Shown here: positions 18,983 through 28,529 of the stretch, one piece after another
Position numbering within the stretch: the first letter of the stretch is position 1
Layout of the letters: every line of letters starts with the position of its first letter
NCBI RefSeq assembly: GCF_007988885.1
Contig: NZ_BJUZ01000002.1
Span: 496,001 to 560,000, forward strand
DNA length: 64,000 nucleotides
Origin: Gluconobacter wancherniae NBRC 103581
GTDB taxonomy: Bacteria; Pseudomonadota; Alphaproteobacteria; Acetobacterales; Acetobacteraceae
Reading direction: 5' to 3'
Notes under the pieces: generated by a model
What the model saw: the letters and a program-made list of their open reading frames with translations, nothing else
Told to the model about the DNA's origin: nothing
Database searches by the model: none
Program-made: the position numbers and the translations under genes

Positions 18983-19508
18983 AACCGGACGTTTCCAAAG
19001 GCAGCCATGATGCCATCCTTACGGTTTATAGGGGGGGGAAGAAGCACTCATCATACTAAGGTAGAGTTCTTTTTCTCATAGTACAGTTTTTTGAGTCGAC
19101 ATAAGGATGGTTCATTATTTTCATTAAATTGGCCGATCACAATAAATAATGGTCATTTATTAATTTTATTGATTCATTTACGATCAATCTTTAATATTTT
19201 AAATTATTAAAAGAACGACATTGAATTTCCTTTAAGTGAACAAAAAATGAATCTCAGGAAAAGAATTGTGACTTTATTAATAATTATCTGTCATTTGAGG
19301 AGGGGGCGTTTCATGGTGTCGGAATATGTTTGAGATATCGGTGGAAAAGTGACTTGAGTTCTTTTTTTATCAATATGGTATGGAAATTTGAAGTCTTCGG
19401 CAGTTATGAAGACGCGATAGAAATGCTGCTTATTAGTTAATTGGAAAAGGGCAGAAGCCGAGAGCGGTTTTATTCCGGTCATCAGGATGTCGGCCCAAGG
19501 AGTTTTGA
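18983..19508. other. AT-rich intergenic region without recognisable genes
   Basis: About 525 bases, distinctly richer in A/T than its neighbours (for example 19120-19300). It must contain the promoters of the leftward cytochrome c gene and the rightward diguanylate cyclase, the latter having AAGGAG just before its ATG. I see no tRNA, convincing small ORF, hairpin terminator or repeat. A short open frame at 19291-19482 on the minus strand has no coding features. Confidence 0.6.
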
Positions 19509-20876
19509 ATGACCGCTGCTGTTCCTTCCGAAGCGAGTCTCGTTCTTTCGGCGGATGAAGCTGAGTGGCAGCGCATTATTGATGCGATCGAACCGTCGGT
19601 CAGAGAGGCCGTGGCGCTCGTCGTCAAGGATCATGCTGCCGATAGTGTGGAACTGTTTTACACGACGCTGCGTCAGCATCCGGATGCTGCGCCGTTTCTG
19701 TCAAACGAACTTGTAGATACACGCCTGCATGCAGCATTGATAACGTGGCTGACCTCGCTGTTCTCTGTCGCTGCGCCCGATCTTATCGCGCTGGTTACTA
19801 CCCAGAAGCGTATTGGCCTTGTTCATGCGCGGATACGCGTCCCGATTCAGGCGGTCATGCATGGTGCGCGCTTGCTTAAAGGCGAACTCCGGCATCTTTT
19901 GTTTGACCGGATTCCATCCAAGGAGGACCTCTCCAAAGCAATAGATTACGTGGAAAACATGATGGACATGGCTAGTGAGACCATGAGTCGTGAGTTTGTG
20001 CGTGATCTTCAGAAGGAAATAGAAACAGACGAGGCTTATCGTCTGGTGACGCTTGGGCAGGATATCAATCTTGAGCGTGAAATCCAGAAAGCAGCGCTTC
20101 TGGATTGGGGGCATCGCGTTCTTTTTGCCATCTGCTGCGCTGCTCCGCCTCCATTGCCGTCGCTGGAAGGATCAGCGTTCGGGCTCTGGTTAAACCATAA
20201 GGGCAGTTTGCTGTTTCCGGGTCCGTTCGGCCTGGAGCCGATCAAGATTGCCATGCGCAAGATTGACCACGTAACGATACCAGCCTTGCTGGCGGATGCT
20301 CCGCCGAAGCCAGTTCAAATTTATGAATTACAGGCTCAGATCGAAGAAATCCGATTTTTGATGGACAACCTGTTCCGGACTAGCGAAGCGCGTGAAAGCG
20401 GAAGAGATCCGCTGACATGTACTCTGAACCGGCGGTTCCTTCCAACAATCCTGTCGCGCGAAGTAACGCAAGCCATGCGGCGCGAAGTACCGTTCAGCGT
20501 CTTGATGCTCGATATCGATCATTTCAAGTCGGTCAACGATACGTTCGGTCATACTTGTGGAGACAGGGTACTTCGCGGAGTTGCGGAGAAAATTGTCAGT
20601 GCCTGCCGTGCGAGCGATTTCATCTTCCGTTACGGCGGAGAGGAGTTCCTGATTGCGCTGGTCGAAATCGATATGGATGAGGCTTTCAGGATTGCAGAGC
20701 GCATTCGCGAAATGGTTTCGGACGCATCGACGGATTCATTTGGTGTGAAGGTCACAGTATCAATCGGTGTTGCCACGTTTGATGGGCATCCAGACTACAC
20801 GCACCTCATCGAAGATGCGGACAAGGCTCTCTATAAGGCCAAGGATCTTGGGCGGAACAAGAGTGTAGCTCTCTGA
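19509..20876 (+). CDS. Globin-coupled sensor diguanylate cyclase
   Basis: A 455-residue soluble protein. Residues 20-160 match the sensor globin of globin-coupled sensors; His106 in RIGLVHARIRVP is the predicted proximal heme ligand. A helical middle domain (about 165-290) leads to a GGDEF domain (295-455) with DPLTCTLNRRFL, the metal Asp in LDIDHFKSVND, an intact active site GGEEF (376-380) and an inhibitory I-site RASD (367-370) five residues before it. The order matches E. coli DosC (YddV), so it should make cyclic di-GMP in response to O2 or another heme ligand. AAGGAG lies seven bases before the ATG. It is monocistronic. Confidence 0.92.
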   Translation: MTAAVPSEASLVLSADEAEWQRIIDAIEPSVREAVALVVKDHAADSVELFYTTLRQHPDAAPFLSNELVDTRLHAALITWLTSLFSVAAPDLIALVTTQKRIGLVHARIRVPIQAVMHGARLLKGELRHLLFDRIPSKEDLSKAIDYVENMMDMASETMSREFVRDLQKEIETDEAYRLVTLGQDINLEREIQKAALLDWGHRVLFAICCAAPPPLPSLEGSAFGLWLNHKGSLLFPGPFGLEPIKIAMRKIDHVTIPALLADAPPKPVQIYELQAQIEEIRFLMDNLFRTSEARESGRDPLTCTLNRRFLPTILSREVTQAMRREVPFSVLMLDIDHFKSVNDTFGHTCGDRVLRGVAEKIVSACRASDFIFRYGGEEFLIALVEIDMDEAFRIAERIREMVSDASTDSFGVKVTVSIGVATFDGHPDYTHLIEDADKALYKAKDLGRNKSVAL

Positions 20877-20893
20877 AGCGACGCTCTTTGGGT

Positions 20894-20929
20894 CTGTTTT
20901 TCAGGTAATATGCTAAGCCTGAAAGACAG
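20894..20929 (+). terminator. Hairpin downstream of the diguanylate cyclase
   Basis: CTGTTTTTCAGG and CCTGAAAGACAG form a 12-bp stem (one G-U pair) with a 12-base loop, 17 bases after the stop codon. No clear U-tract follows, so this may be a processed 3' end or a factor-dependent terminator rather than a classical one. Confidence 0.5.
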
Positions 20930-21115
20930 ATCTGATGAATTCTTACCGGAGATGCGCGCACGAACCTTCTTCATGGCGGCATTTAAATTTCGAATTATGG
21001 AAATTTTTTTAATGAATTTCGATCAGCTATGATTAGCAATCGATCTTTCTGTGCACTGGATCTGTTTGATCCTGAAGAATCATCTTTTAAAATGCTTCGA
21101 AGTGCTTGAAAGCCG

Positions 21116-21191
21116 TGGCGTCCCGTACGGGATTCGAACCCGTGTTGCCGCCGTGAAAGGGCGGTGTCCTAGGCCTCTAGACGAACGGGAC
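21116..21191 (-). tRNA. tRNA-Glu (UUC)
   Basis: The reverse strand reads as a complete cloverleaf. The acceptor stem GTCCCGT/ACGGGAC is followed by discriminator G and an encoded CCA (21116-21118). The anticodon loop CTTTCAC holds UUC, and the T-loop reads GGTTCGAATCC. It lies alone between the diguanylate cyclase and recJ. Confidence 0.95.
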
Positions 21192-21232
21192 TGGAGGCGT
21201 GAGCGGGTGTATAAGGGAGGTAGAGGGGAGCG

Positions 21233-23029
21233 TCAAGCACCTGAAGCATCAGAAATGAAAAAAGTTAGATTTTGTCTCTCCTGCCATGTTTCGGTCCTGA
21301 GGTGGCCTGCGATATGGAGCAGGGGCATGGACGGATCTTCCAGCAGTTCCGCGAAGGGTTTGTCGGCGGCCCTGAACACGAGTGCCTTGAGACGTGTGCC
21401 TCCATCCTCGCCCTGAAGCAGTACTCTCAACGTGTTGCCATCGCGCCCTATCCGGTCGCTTTTGACGCAGCGGACGTTACTGATGGCCAGAAGTGGCTCT
21501 TCGTTTCCGGGCCCAAAGGGGGCGAGCCTTGCAAGCTGTGCTGCCATCTCCAGCGAGGCTCCCCGAAGAGTAATGGCGCCGTCCAGCTTCAGGTCTTCTT
21601 GAGCAGGCAGTGTATGGGCATCGGCAAGGAGTTCGTTCAGGCGCTTGTGGAGCGCGGGCGCATCACTCTCAAAGAGTGAAAACCCTGCGGCCATGGCATG
21701 GCCGCCACCTGTTTGTAGAATGCCTGCCTGCCGGGCGGCGATAATGGCAGCGCCAAGATCCAGCCCTGGAACCGAGCGGGCAGAACCCTTGATGATGCCC
21801 TCGTTCAGCGCACCGACAAGCGCGGGACGGTTGAAACGCTCTTTGATACGACCTGCCACAATGCCCACAACACCGGGATGCCATGTGTCGCCGTGCAGGA
21901 AGATAACGGCATTTTTTGCGGCGATTTGTTCGGCCGCCTGTTCCATCGCGGCTTCGAGAATAGAGGCTTCCACGCTTTGGCGCTGGCGATTTACGCCATC
22001 CAGCTGTTCGGCAAGAGCCCGTGCCTCGACTACATCTTCCGAAAGCAGGAGCTTCAGACCAAGATTGGACTGCGCGATTCGGCCACCGGCATTGATGCGT
22101 GGACCCAGAGCAAAGCCACAAGCCATTGCGCTGGCCTCTTCGCGCACGCCGGCCACGGAGGACAGCGTCGCTAGCCCGAGACGTTCCCCGCGGGCCATGA
22201 CGCGCAGGCCTTGCATGACGAGTGCGCGGTTAAGACCGACAAGGGGCATGACGTCGCAGATCGTGGCCAGGGCAGCCAGATCCAGACGTTTCATGAGATC
22301 TGGTGCGGGGTGGCCTTCAAACCATCCCGTGCGGCGCAATTCGCGGCTTGTTGCGACCATTGTGAGGAACGCGACGGCAGTGGCGCAGATATTTCCCAAG
22401 CCGGACGTACAGTCCAGACGATTGGGGTTGACGATGATACCCTTGGGCAGGATTGAGCCATCAGGTTTGTGATGGTCGAGAACAATACGATCTACACGCT
22501 CTTCGAAACCGTCGAGGACATCAATTGCCGCCGTGCCACAGTCGATGCAGACGAGCAGTGTGGCGCCTTGCGAGATCAGGTTTTCGAGGGCTGTGGTATT
22601 GGGGCCGTAACCTTCGGTGATGCGATCGGGAATGTGGGTGCTGACGGCGCATCCCATCTCGCGAAGTGTATCGCAGACAAGAGCGGTGCCGCATGCGCCG
22701 TCTACGTCGTAGTCTCCAAAAAGACCGACATGCTCGCTGTTACGAATTGCCGTTGCCAGCCTTGTGGCGGCTCGGTCCATGTCGGTGAGGCAGGAAGGGT
22801 CCGGCATTGCGTCCCGGAGGCGAGGATCCAGAAACGAGGATGCCTCTGCGGCTTCTATGCCTCTGGCCGCAAGAATGCGGGCAAGTAGCTCGGGGATGCC
22901 AGCGCGCTGTGCCAGCCCAAGAGCCAGTCTGTTGTCAGCTTCCGCAAGTCGTGGGTCTCGCCAGACCCATCGGCGCCCACCCGCACTGTGGCGGACGCCA
23001 AGAACCAATCCTGTCTCTTCAAGCATCAA
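21233..23029 (-). CDS. recJ: Single-stranded-DNA-specific exonuclease RecJ
   Basis: A 598-residue DHH-family 5'-3' exonuclease used in recombination and repair. The catalytic motifs are all visible: GLFGDYDVDGACGTAL, LLVCIDCGTAAID, RIVLDHHKPDG and, in the DHHA1 half, GRINAGGR and QTGGGHAMAAGFSL. The C-terminal OB-fold region follows (PFGPGNEEPLL). It is last in the minus-strand run aminotransferase-hom-glpX-recJ, starting only 6 bases after the glpX stop. Confidence 0.96.
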   Translation of the reverse strand: MMLEETGLVLGVRHSAGGRRWVWRDPRLAEADNRLALGLAQRAGIPELLARILAARGIEAAEASSFLDPRLRDAMPDPSCLTDMDRAATRLATAIRNSEHVGLFGDYDVDGACGTALVCDTLREMGCAVSTHIPDRITEGYGPNTTALENLISQGATLLVCIDCGTAAIDVLDGFEERVDRIVLDHHKPDGSILPKGIIVNPNRLDCTSGLGNICATAVAFLTMVATSRELRRTGWFEGHPAPDLMKRLDLAALATICDVMPLVGLNRALVMQGLRVMARGERLGLATLSSVAGVREEASAMACGFALGPRINAGGRIAQSNLGLKLLLSEDVVEARALAEQLDGVNRQRQSVEASILEAAMEQAAEQIAAKNAVIFLHGDTWHPGVVGIVAGRIKERFNRPALVGALNEGIIKGSARSVPGLDLGAAIIAARQAGILQTGGGHAMAAGFSLFESDAPALHKRLNELLADAHTLPAQEDLKLDGAITLRGASLEMAAQLARLAPFGPGNEEPLLAISNVRCVKSDRIGRDGNTLRVLLQGEDGGTRLKALVFRAADKPFAELLEDPSMPLLHIAGHLRTETWQERQNLTFFISDASGA

Positions 23030-23035
23030 AACAAA

Positions 23036-24037
23036 TCAGGCAGTCTTCGGTGGATTCATGATGAAGTTATGGTGCGTTTCCATGAAGCGAACCGTACCGG
23101 ATTTGGAGCGCATCACCAGCGAGTGGGTGCGTGCGCGGCTCGGGCCGAGACGCTCTACGCCTCTGAGCAGGTCGCCTGAGGTGACGCCGGTGGCGCAGAA
23201 CAGCACATGACCGGCTGCCATGTCATGCAGGCCGAGGCGGCGCGATGGGTCCAGGCCAGGAGCCATCTCACGGGCACGCTCGATCTGTGTATCATCCTCG
23301 AACAGGAGGCGGCCCTGCATCTGGCCGTTTACGCAGCGGACGGCAGCGGCTGCGAGTACACCTTCTGGCGCTCCGCCGGAGCCCGCATAGATGTCCACGC
23401 CACTGCCGGGCAGACATGTTGCGATGGCGGCGGCAACGTCACCATCCGTGAGAAGGCGAACGCGGGCACCAGCTTCGCGGGTCTTGGCGATCATTTCCTC
23501 GTGGCGCTCACGATCGAGGGCGCACAGGACCAGATCAGAAACCTCGCGTTTCTGGGCGCGGGCGAGGGAGCGCAGGTTGGCTTCGATCGTGGAATCAAGG
23601 TCCACGACGCCTTCTGGGAGATCCGGGCCTACGACGATCTTTTCCATGTAGATGTCGGGAGCGTGCAGGAATTTGCCACGCTCTGCGAGTGCAACCACCG
23701 TCATGGCGTTTGGCAGGCTCTTGGCGCACAGGTTCGTGCCTTCGAGCGGATCAACGGCGATGTCCATTCCCGGGCCGCCAGACCCGACTTTTTCACCGAT
23801 GTAGAGCATCGGTGCTTCGTCCATTTCGCCCTCACCGATGGTCACGACACCATCGATGGCAACGGTATCGAATGCGAGACGCATGGCCTGAACGGCCGCG
23901 CCGTCGGCTTCGTTTTTCTTGCCGCGGCCTGTCCATTCGGACGACGCAATGGCTGCTGCTTCCGTGACCCGGACAAGCTCCAGCGCAAGGTTGCGATCTG
24001 TAACGCGGTAAGGGAAGGACTGCTGAGGGTCGATCAT
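23036..24037 (-). CDS. glpX: Class II fructose-1,6-bisphosphatase
   Basis: A 333-residue metal-dependent phosphatase of the inositol-phosphatase fold, hydrolysing fructose-1,6-bisphosphate in gluconeogenesis. GEGEMDEAPMLYIGE and VDPLEGTNLCAK are the signature metal-binding segments; GSGGAPEGVLAAAAVRC and CATGVTSGDLLRGV are GlpX-typical. The start overlaps the hom stop (ATGA). Confidence 0.95.
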   Translation of the reverse strand: MIDPQQSFPYRVTDRNLALELVRVTEAAAIASSEWTGRGKKNEADGAAVQAMRLAFDTVAIDGVVTIGEGEMDEAPMLYIGEKVGSGGPGMDIAVDPLEGTNLCAKSLPNAMTVVALAERGKFLHAPDIYMEKIVVGPDLPEGVVDLDSTIEANLRSLARAQKREVSDLVLCALDRERHEEMIAKTREAGARVRLLTDGDVAAAIATCLPGSGVDIYAGSGGAPEGVLAAAAVRCVNGQMQGRLLFEDDTQIERAREMAPGLDPSRRLGLHDMAAGHVLFCATGVTSGDLLRGVERLGPSRARTHSLVMRSKSGTVRFMETHHNFIMNPPKTA

Positions 24038-25320
24038 TGGAAATCCTCGATCTTGAGCACGAGCGGTGCTCCTCGCACGGATGTCAGTTCCGAAAGGGCG
24101 GCAGACGCAGCCCGGATCGATTTCTCGGACACCCGGTGTGTAACCAGAGCCAGATAGGCTTTGTTCTCTGGCGCGTCATGCTGTGAAACAAAATGCACCG
24201 ACACGTCATGATCGCGTAATACAGACGTAAGTTCCGCCATAACACCAGAGCGGTCATCAACATTTACGCGAAGATAGAACGCGCTTTCGATGGTATCGAG
24301 TGACACGCAGCTCTTCGGCGCTGGGCTCGTATCCGTGCCCCACAGAGGCAGGCTTGCGCCACGAGCAAGGTCGATCAGGTCTGCCACAACAGCGCTTGCA
24401 GTCGGGCCTTCTCCAGCGCCACGGCCAGAAATGGTCATTGGTCCGCTGAAATCGCCCTGCGTTGTAACAGCGTTGAAAACGCCATTCACCACCGCAATCG
24501 GAGCGGATGCGGGGACCATGCAGGGGCGCACCCAGGCCTCGACTTCACCGTTTTTGCCGCGTCTGGCGAGGCCGAGCAACTTTATGCGATAACGCAATTC
24601 GTCTGCGAATTTCAGGTCGATTGCAGTGACGTCACGGATTCCATGAACCGGCATCGTGTCGAACGACAGCGGGCTGAATGCGAGTCCTGCAAGGATGGCC
24701 AGCTTGTGCGCTGTGTCCCATCCATCCACGTCCGTGGAAGGCTCTGCTTCTGCATATCCCTTCTGCTGGGCTTCGGAGAGAACGTCTGAGAAGTCACGCC
24801 CGGTGGCGCGCATTTCCGTCAGAATGTAGTTGCAGGTTCCATTAAGAATGCCGCCCACGCTTTGCAGGTGATCTGCGGCAAGGCCTTCACGCACGAGCTT
24901 GATGGCTGGAACACCGCCTGCAACGGCCGCTTCGAACATCAGAACAGTATTGTTTTCAATAGCGATGCTGTTGAGGGCGTTGCCGTGAATGGCAACCAGC
25001 GCCTTGTTTGCGGTGACGACGGGTGTCCCACGTGACAGGGCAGCCTCCACCATATCGCGTGCGGAGCCTTCGGAGCCGCCGATCAGTTCTACTGCAATGT
25101 CGATATCCGGATCGTTGGCGACAGATACGGCGTTGTCGTGCCAGCGCATGGCGGACAGATCCACGCCGCGATCCCTGTTGCGATCCCGTGCCGTGATGGC
25201 AACCACTTCGATCGGACGGCCAGCCCGTGCCGTAATGGCGTCCGCGTTTTCACGCAGCAGGCGAATGACGCCTACGCCAACAGTGCCAAGGCCGGCCAGT
25301 CCGATTTTGAGTGGTTTCAT
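24034..25320 (-). CDS. hom: Homoserine dehydrogenase
   Basis: A 428-residue NAD(P)H enzyme reducing aspartate semialdehyde to homoserine. It has a Rossmann N-terminus (KIGLAGLGTVGVGVIRLL), the family signature for catalysis (AEAEPSTDVDGWDTAHKLA, with the catalytic Lys) and a C-terminal ACT domain (RVNVDDRSGVMAELTSVL) that allows feedback control by threonine. The ATG at 25320 overlaps the aminotransferase stop (ATGA) and has GGGAGC upstream; a longer frame upstream is Arg-rich and non-coding. Confidence 0.95.
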   Translation of the reverse strand: MKPLKIGLAGLGTVGVGVIRLLRENADAITARAGRPIEVVAITARDRNRDRGVDLSAMRWHDNAVSVANDPDIDIAVELIGGSEGSARDMVEAALSRGTPVVTANKALVAIHGNALNSIAIENNTVLMFEAAVAGGVPAIKLVREGLAADHLQSVGGILNGTCNYILTEMRATGRDFSDVLSEAQQKGYAEAEPSTDVDGWDTAHKLAILAGLAFSPLSFDTMPVHGIRDVTAIDLKFADELRYRIKLLGLARRGKNGEVEAWVRPCMVPASAPIAVVNGVFNAVTTQGDFSGPMTISGRGAGEGPTASAVVADLIDLARGASLPLWGTDTSPAPKSCVSLDTIESAFYLRVNVDDRSGVMAELTSVLRDHDVSVHFVSQHDAPENKAYLALVTHRVSEKSIRAASAALSELTSVRGAPLVLKIEDFQ

Positions 25321-26537
25321 TTGGATGCTCCCAGGAGGTCGGATAGTGTTGCGCCGGAACCATGCCGGCTCATGAATGTCTTGATGGCGCGCGTGGCCTG
25401 ACGCAGGCGCTGGGTATTCTCTACAAGGCCGATGCGCACGAACCCTTCTCCATACTCGCCAAAGCCAAGGCCTGGAGCGACGGCGACGCCGGCTTCCTTG
25501 AGCAGGAGCTTCGAGAAGGCCACGCTTCCCATCTCTGCAAAGGCTGGCGGGATGGGGGCCCACGCAAACATTGATCCGTCAGGTGCGGGGACATCCCATC
25601 CGGCAGATTTCAGCCCGCGCAGCAGGACATCCCGACGCTCGCGATACATGCCGCGGATATCGGAAACATAGTCCTGCGGGCCGTTGAGCGCAGCGACAGA
25701 TGCCACCTGAATAGGCGTGAAGGCACCGTAATCGAGATAGGATTTGATGCGTGTCAGAGCCTGGATGAGCTGTGGATTTCCAACAGCGAAGCCCATACGC
25801 CATCCAGCCATGGAGTACGTCTTGGACATGGACGTGAATTCGACGGCAACATCCTTTGCGCCGGGAACAGCCAGAATGGACGGGGGTGGCTCGTCCCCGA
25901 AATAAATCTCGGCATAGGCGAGGTCCGACAGGATCCAGATGTTCTCACGGCGGGCGAAAGCGACAAGTTCTTTGTAAAAATCAAGGCTCGCGGTGAAGGC
26001 CGTCGGGTTTGAAGGAAAATTGACGATCAGGGCCGTTGGCTTCGGGACGGAATGGCGCACGGCGCGGTCGAGTGCGCGTAGCATGTCTTCGTCTGGCGTG
26101 GCGGGGATCGATCGTACGGAGGCACCGGCAATGATGAAGCCAAACTGGTGTATCGGATAGGAGGGATTGGGGACGAGGATTGTGTCACCGGGGCTGGTAA
26201 TGGCGGCTGAAAGATTTGCCAGTCCTTCCTTGGAACCCAGTGTTGCGATGACTTCCGTTTCGGGGTTGAGCGAAACATTGAAGCGCCGCTCGTAATAGTT
26301 TGCCTGAGCCTTACGCAGGCCGGGTATTCCGCGGCTGACGGAATAGCCATGTGCCCGTGGATTGCCCACGCTCTCGACGAGCTTCTGCACGACGTGAGCG
26401 GGCGGGGCGCTGTCCGGATTGCCCATTCCGAGGTCAATGATGTCTTCACCCGCAGCACGCGCCGCCGCCTTCGCCTTGTTCACTTCAGCGAAAACATAGG
26501 GAGGCAGGCGGCGGATGCGGTGAAACTCTTCGGTCAT
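25317..26537 (-). CDS. PLP-dependent class I/II aminotransferase (AlaC/DapL-like)
   Basis: A 406-residue fold-type I aminotransferase. The PLP lysine is in SMSKTYSMAGWRMGF, phosphate contacts are in GSKEGLANLS, and LSDLAYAEIYFG and PNPSYPIH are family features. The closest families are the AlaC (glutamate-pyruvate) aminotransferases and proteins often labelled LL-diaminopimelate aminotransferase. Linkage to homoserine dehydrogenase fits amino-acid synthesis from aspartate, but the true substrate is uncertain. It is first of the hom-glpX-recJ operon. Confidence 0.88.
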   Translation of the reverse strand: MTEEFHRIRRLPPYVFAEVNKAKAAARAAGEDIIDLGMGNPDSAPPAHVVQKLVESVGNPRAHGYSVSRGIPGLRKAQANYYERRFNVSLNPETEVIATLGSKEGLANLSAAITSPGDTILVPNPSYPIHQFGFIIAGASVRSIPATPDEDMLRALDRAVRHSVPKPTALIVNFPSNPTAFTASLDFYKELVAFARRENIWILSDLAYAEIYFGDEPPPSILAVPGAKDVAVEFTSMSKTYSMAGWRMGFAVGNPQLIQALTRIKSYLDYGAFTPIQVASVAALNGPQDYVSDIRGMYRERRDVLLRGLKSAGWDVPAPDGSMFAWAPIPPAFAEMGSVAFSKLLLKEAGVAVAPGLGFGEYGEGFVRIGLVENTQRLRQATRAIKTFMSRHGSGATLSDLLGASK

Positions 26538-26638
26538 GACCAGCTCAGGAATTGGGGGTGAAAATGGGGACCGGCACGATAGACAGGTTTATGGCGCCCT
26601 GGGAATGCCCTTCGTGATGTTCCTGAATTTTCTCGGTT

Positions 26639-27598
26639 TCAGGGCGCGTATGTGACGCGCGCGCCGTCGCCGATGGCCTCGGCCCGGAGGATGATGTCGG
26701 ATGCAGGCACACCGTGGTCCATGAGGCCCTGTGCAATGGCTTTTGCCCGCAGAAGCCCAAGGGCAATTTCGCGCGACTGGTCAGTGGGCGAAAGCGCCGC
26801 CTCGGCTGACATTGCAGAGCCGAACCCCAGAACGACTATACGCTTATGGCCTCTGCTCTGGGCGATATGCTGGTAGTTGGACGCCGGGTTGCCAAGAGCG
26901 TGATCCGTTGTCGGGGCAAAGCGAATGAGCGTTCCGTCTGGTGTCGCGCTGTCAATGTCTGGTTGAACCGGATCTGGCAGTCCCGCGTCACGAGGAATAT
27001 TGAAGCCGGGAAATTGCGGGGCAGGGGGAGGAACATCGCCAATTTTGGGAAATTCTCCGGGAGGTGTTGGCGGTATGGAACGTGCCACAACCTGCGGCAG
27101 AGCCGCTTCAACTGAAGGTGTCTGTGCAGGTGGCGTCGCTTTGACCGAGGTCTTCGGCGAAATCGGCGGAGCGTCTGTGGTGGCCGAAGGTGCGGGTTGC
27201 GGGTCTGGCTGGCCGACTGCCGTCATCGTCATGCCGCTCTGATCGGCCGAGGCGAATGTGGGAGTGGGCTTTGACGTCGTGCCCGTTTTTGAATGGACCG
27301 ACGTATCGAGCAGTGCGCCATTGGCTGCGCTTTCACGCTGGGCCAGATTACGTTGCGCCTCCAGACGCTCGGTGAGTGCCATCCGCGCTTCGGGGGAAGG
27401 AAGTTCCGGTGTGCGCGTGGGGGTTCTGCCAGCATGTGGATAAGGCAGGTTTTGACCTGGCGGCGGCGGTCTGAGCTTGGCTATCTCGCCGCCTTCGTAG
27501 TTGTGCCACATCGACGTTACGGAATCGACCGCATCCTGATGCTGGCAGCCAGCCAGTGCTGTCGTGAGCGTCAGCAGAACGAGTGGGATCTTGGGCAT
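26639..27598 (-). CDS. Proline-rich lipoprotein with an OmpA-like C-terminus
   Basis: A 319-residue envelope protein. The ATG at 27598 opens a lipoprotein signal (MPKIPLVLLTLTTALAGC) with lipobox LAGC. The middle is a long Pro/Thr/Ala-rich linker with no fold features, suited to spanning the periplasm. The last 100 residues (RIVVLGFGSAM, ALGLLRAKAIAQGLMDHG, ASDIILRAEAIGDGARV) look like a shortened OmpA peptidoglycan-binding domain, with Arg in LLRAKAIAQGL. It is probably a peptidoglycan-associated lipoprotein. An upstream frame to 27670 is unlikely to be translated. Confidence 0.75.
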   Translation of the reverse strand: MPKIPLVLLTLTTALAGCQHQDAVDSVTSMWHNYEGGEIAKLRPPPPGQNLPYPHAGRTPTRTPELPSPEARMALTERLEAQRNLAQRESAANGALLDTSVHSKTGTTSKPTPTFASADQSGMTMTAVGQPDPQPAPSATTDAPPISPKTSVKATPPAQTPSVEAALPQVVARSIPPTPPGEFPKIGDVPPPAPQFPGFNIPRDAGLPDPVQPDIDSATPDGTLIRFAPTTDHALGNPASNYQHIAQSRGHKRIVVLGFGSAMSAEAALSPTDQSREIALGLLRAKAIAQGLMDHGVPASDIILRAEAIGDGARVTYAP

Positions 27599-27772
27599 GA
27601 TGCCGCACGTTCCCAGCCTGTTAGGTCGTTGCATGTTCCCTGACGCCACTGTGTCGTTCCTGCCTCTCAAAGATGTCTGAGCGGGCGTGAGCCTAGCGGT
27701 TCACGAAGACAATGGCGAGACTTCGCACTGCCCGGACTTGGCACCGAGGCAAACCGGGCGCAGGATAGGGGC

Positions 27773-28477
27773 ATGAAGATGCACGCTGGATCTGGAAACG
27801 ATATGGACATCTCCAAGATGAACCCTGCCCGCTTTGATGATGAACCCGACCCCCAGGGCCCTGATGTACCTGAGCCCAATGGGCCGGAGCCTTCGGAGCC
27901 AGGGGATAACAAAACCCTGAATTCCCCAATCAGCGAGCTGGAAAGCCGCCTGTTCGATCAGCGTAAGGTGCTGATTTTCGGTGGAATCAATGACAAGATC
28001 GCTCGCGATGTTACAGGCCGCCTTCTGGCGCTCGCCGGTGCTTCGGACAAGCCGATCGATATCTACGTCAACTCTCCTGGTGGTCATGTAGAGAGTGGTG
28101 ACACGATCCACGATATGATCCGCTTCGTGGATTCGGTTGCGCCGGTTAATATGATTGGTACTGGCTGGGTCGCATCCGCAGGCGCGTTGATCTATGCCGC
28201 AGGTCGTCCGGAGCGCCGCGTCTGCCTGCCGAATACGCGCTTCCTGCTCCATCAGCCGATGGGTGGTGTGCGTGGTCCGGCAACGGATATCGACATCGAG
28301 GCCCGCGAGATCATCAAGATGCGTGAGCGTCTGAATCGTCTGTTTGCCCGTGAAACCGGACAGACCTACGAGAAGATCGCCAAGGACACGGACCGCAACT
28401 ACTGGATGTCTGCGGAAGAAGCGATTGCCTATGGGCTCGTGAACCGTGTGATCACGTCGGCAACCGACCTTAAGTAA
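27773..28477 (+). CDS. Non-canonical ClpP-family protease subunit (catalytic Asp replaced by Asn)
   Basis: A 234-residue ClpP homologue. The nucleophile Ser135 ([10 protein letters not shown]) and His160 ([10 protein letters not shown]) align with E. coli Ser97 and His122 at the same 25-residue spacing. Position 209, where E. coli has catalytic Asp171, is Asn ([14 protein letters not shown]). Listeria ClpP1 is a known case of a Ser-His-Asn triad. The N-terminus has a 50-residue acidic Pro-rich extension and lacks the usual EQTSRGERSYD stretch that forms the pore loops contacting ClpX/ClpA. It may be a specialised paralogue forming mixed rings with a normal ClpP, or work without an ATPase. Two diiron-type genes follow immediately. 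Confidence 0.88.
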   Translation: MKMHAGSGNDMDISKMNPARFDDEPDPQGPDVPEPNGPEPSEPGDNKTLNSPISELESRLFDQRKVLIFGGINDKIARDVTGRLLALAGASDKPIDIYVNSPGGHVESGDTIHDMIRFVDSVAPVNMIGTGWVASAGALIYAAGRPERRVCLPNTRFLLHQPMGGVRGPATDIDIEAREIIKMRERLNRLFARETGQTYEKIAKDTDRNYWMSAEEAIAYGLVNRVITSATDLK

Positions 28478-28529
28478 CTCCCAGCTCCGAGGGGCACGGC
28501 GTGCCGCAGGGCACGCCGCGAACATAGCC

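Noticed and set aside
19291-19482. Possible small ORF in the AT-rich gap before the diguanylate cyclase
   Set aside because: No ribosome site, no recognisable domain, and composition like the surrounding non-coding DNA.
25321-25563. 80-residue extension of homoserine dehydrogenase
   Set aside because: Arg-rich shadow of the aminotransferase C-terminus; the ATG at 25320 has a ribosome site and the usual N-terminus.
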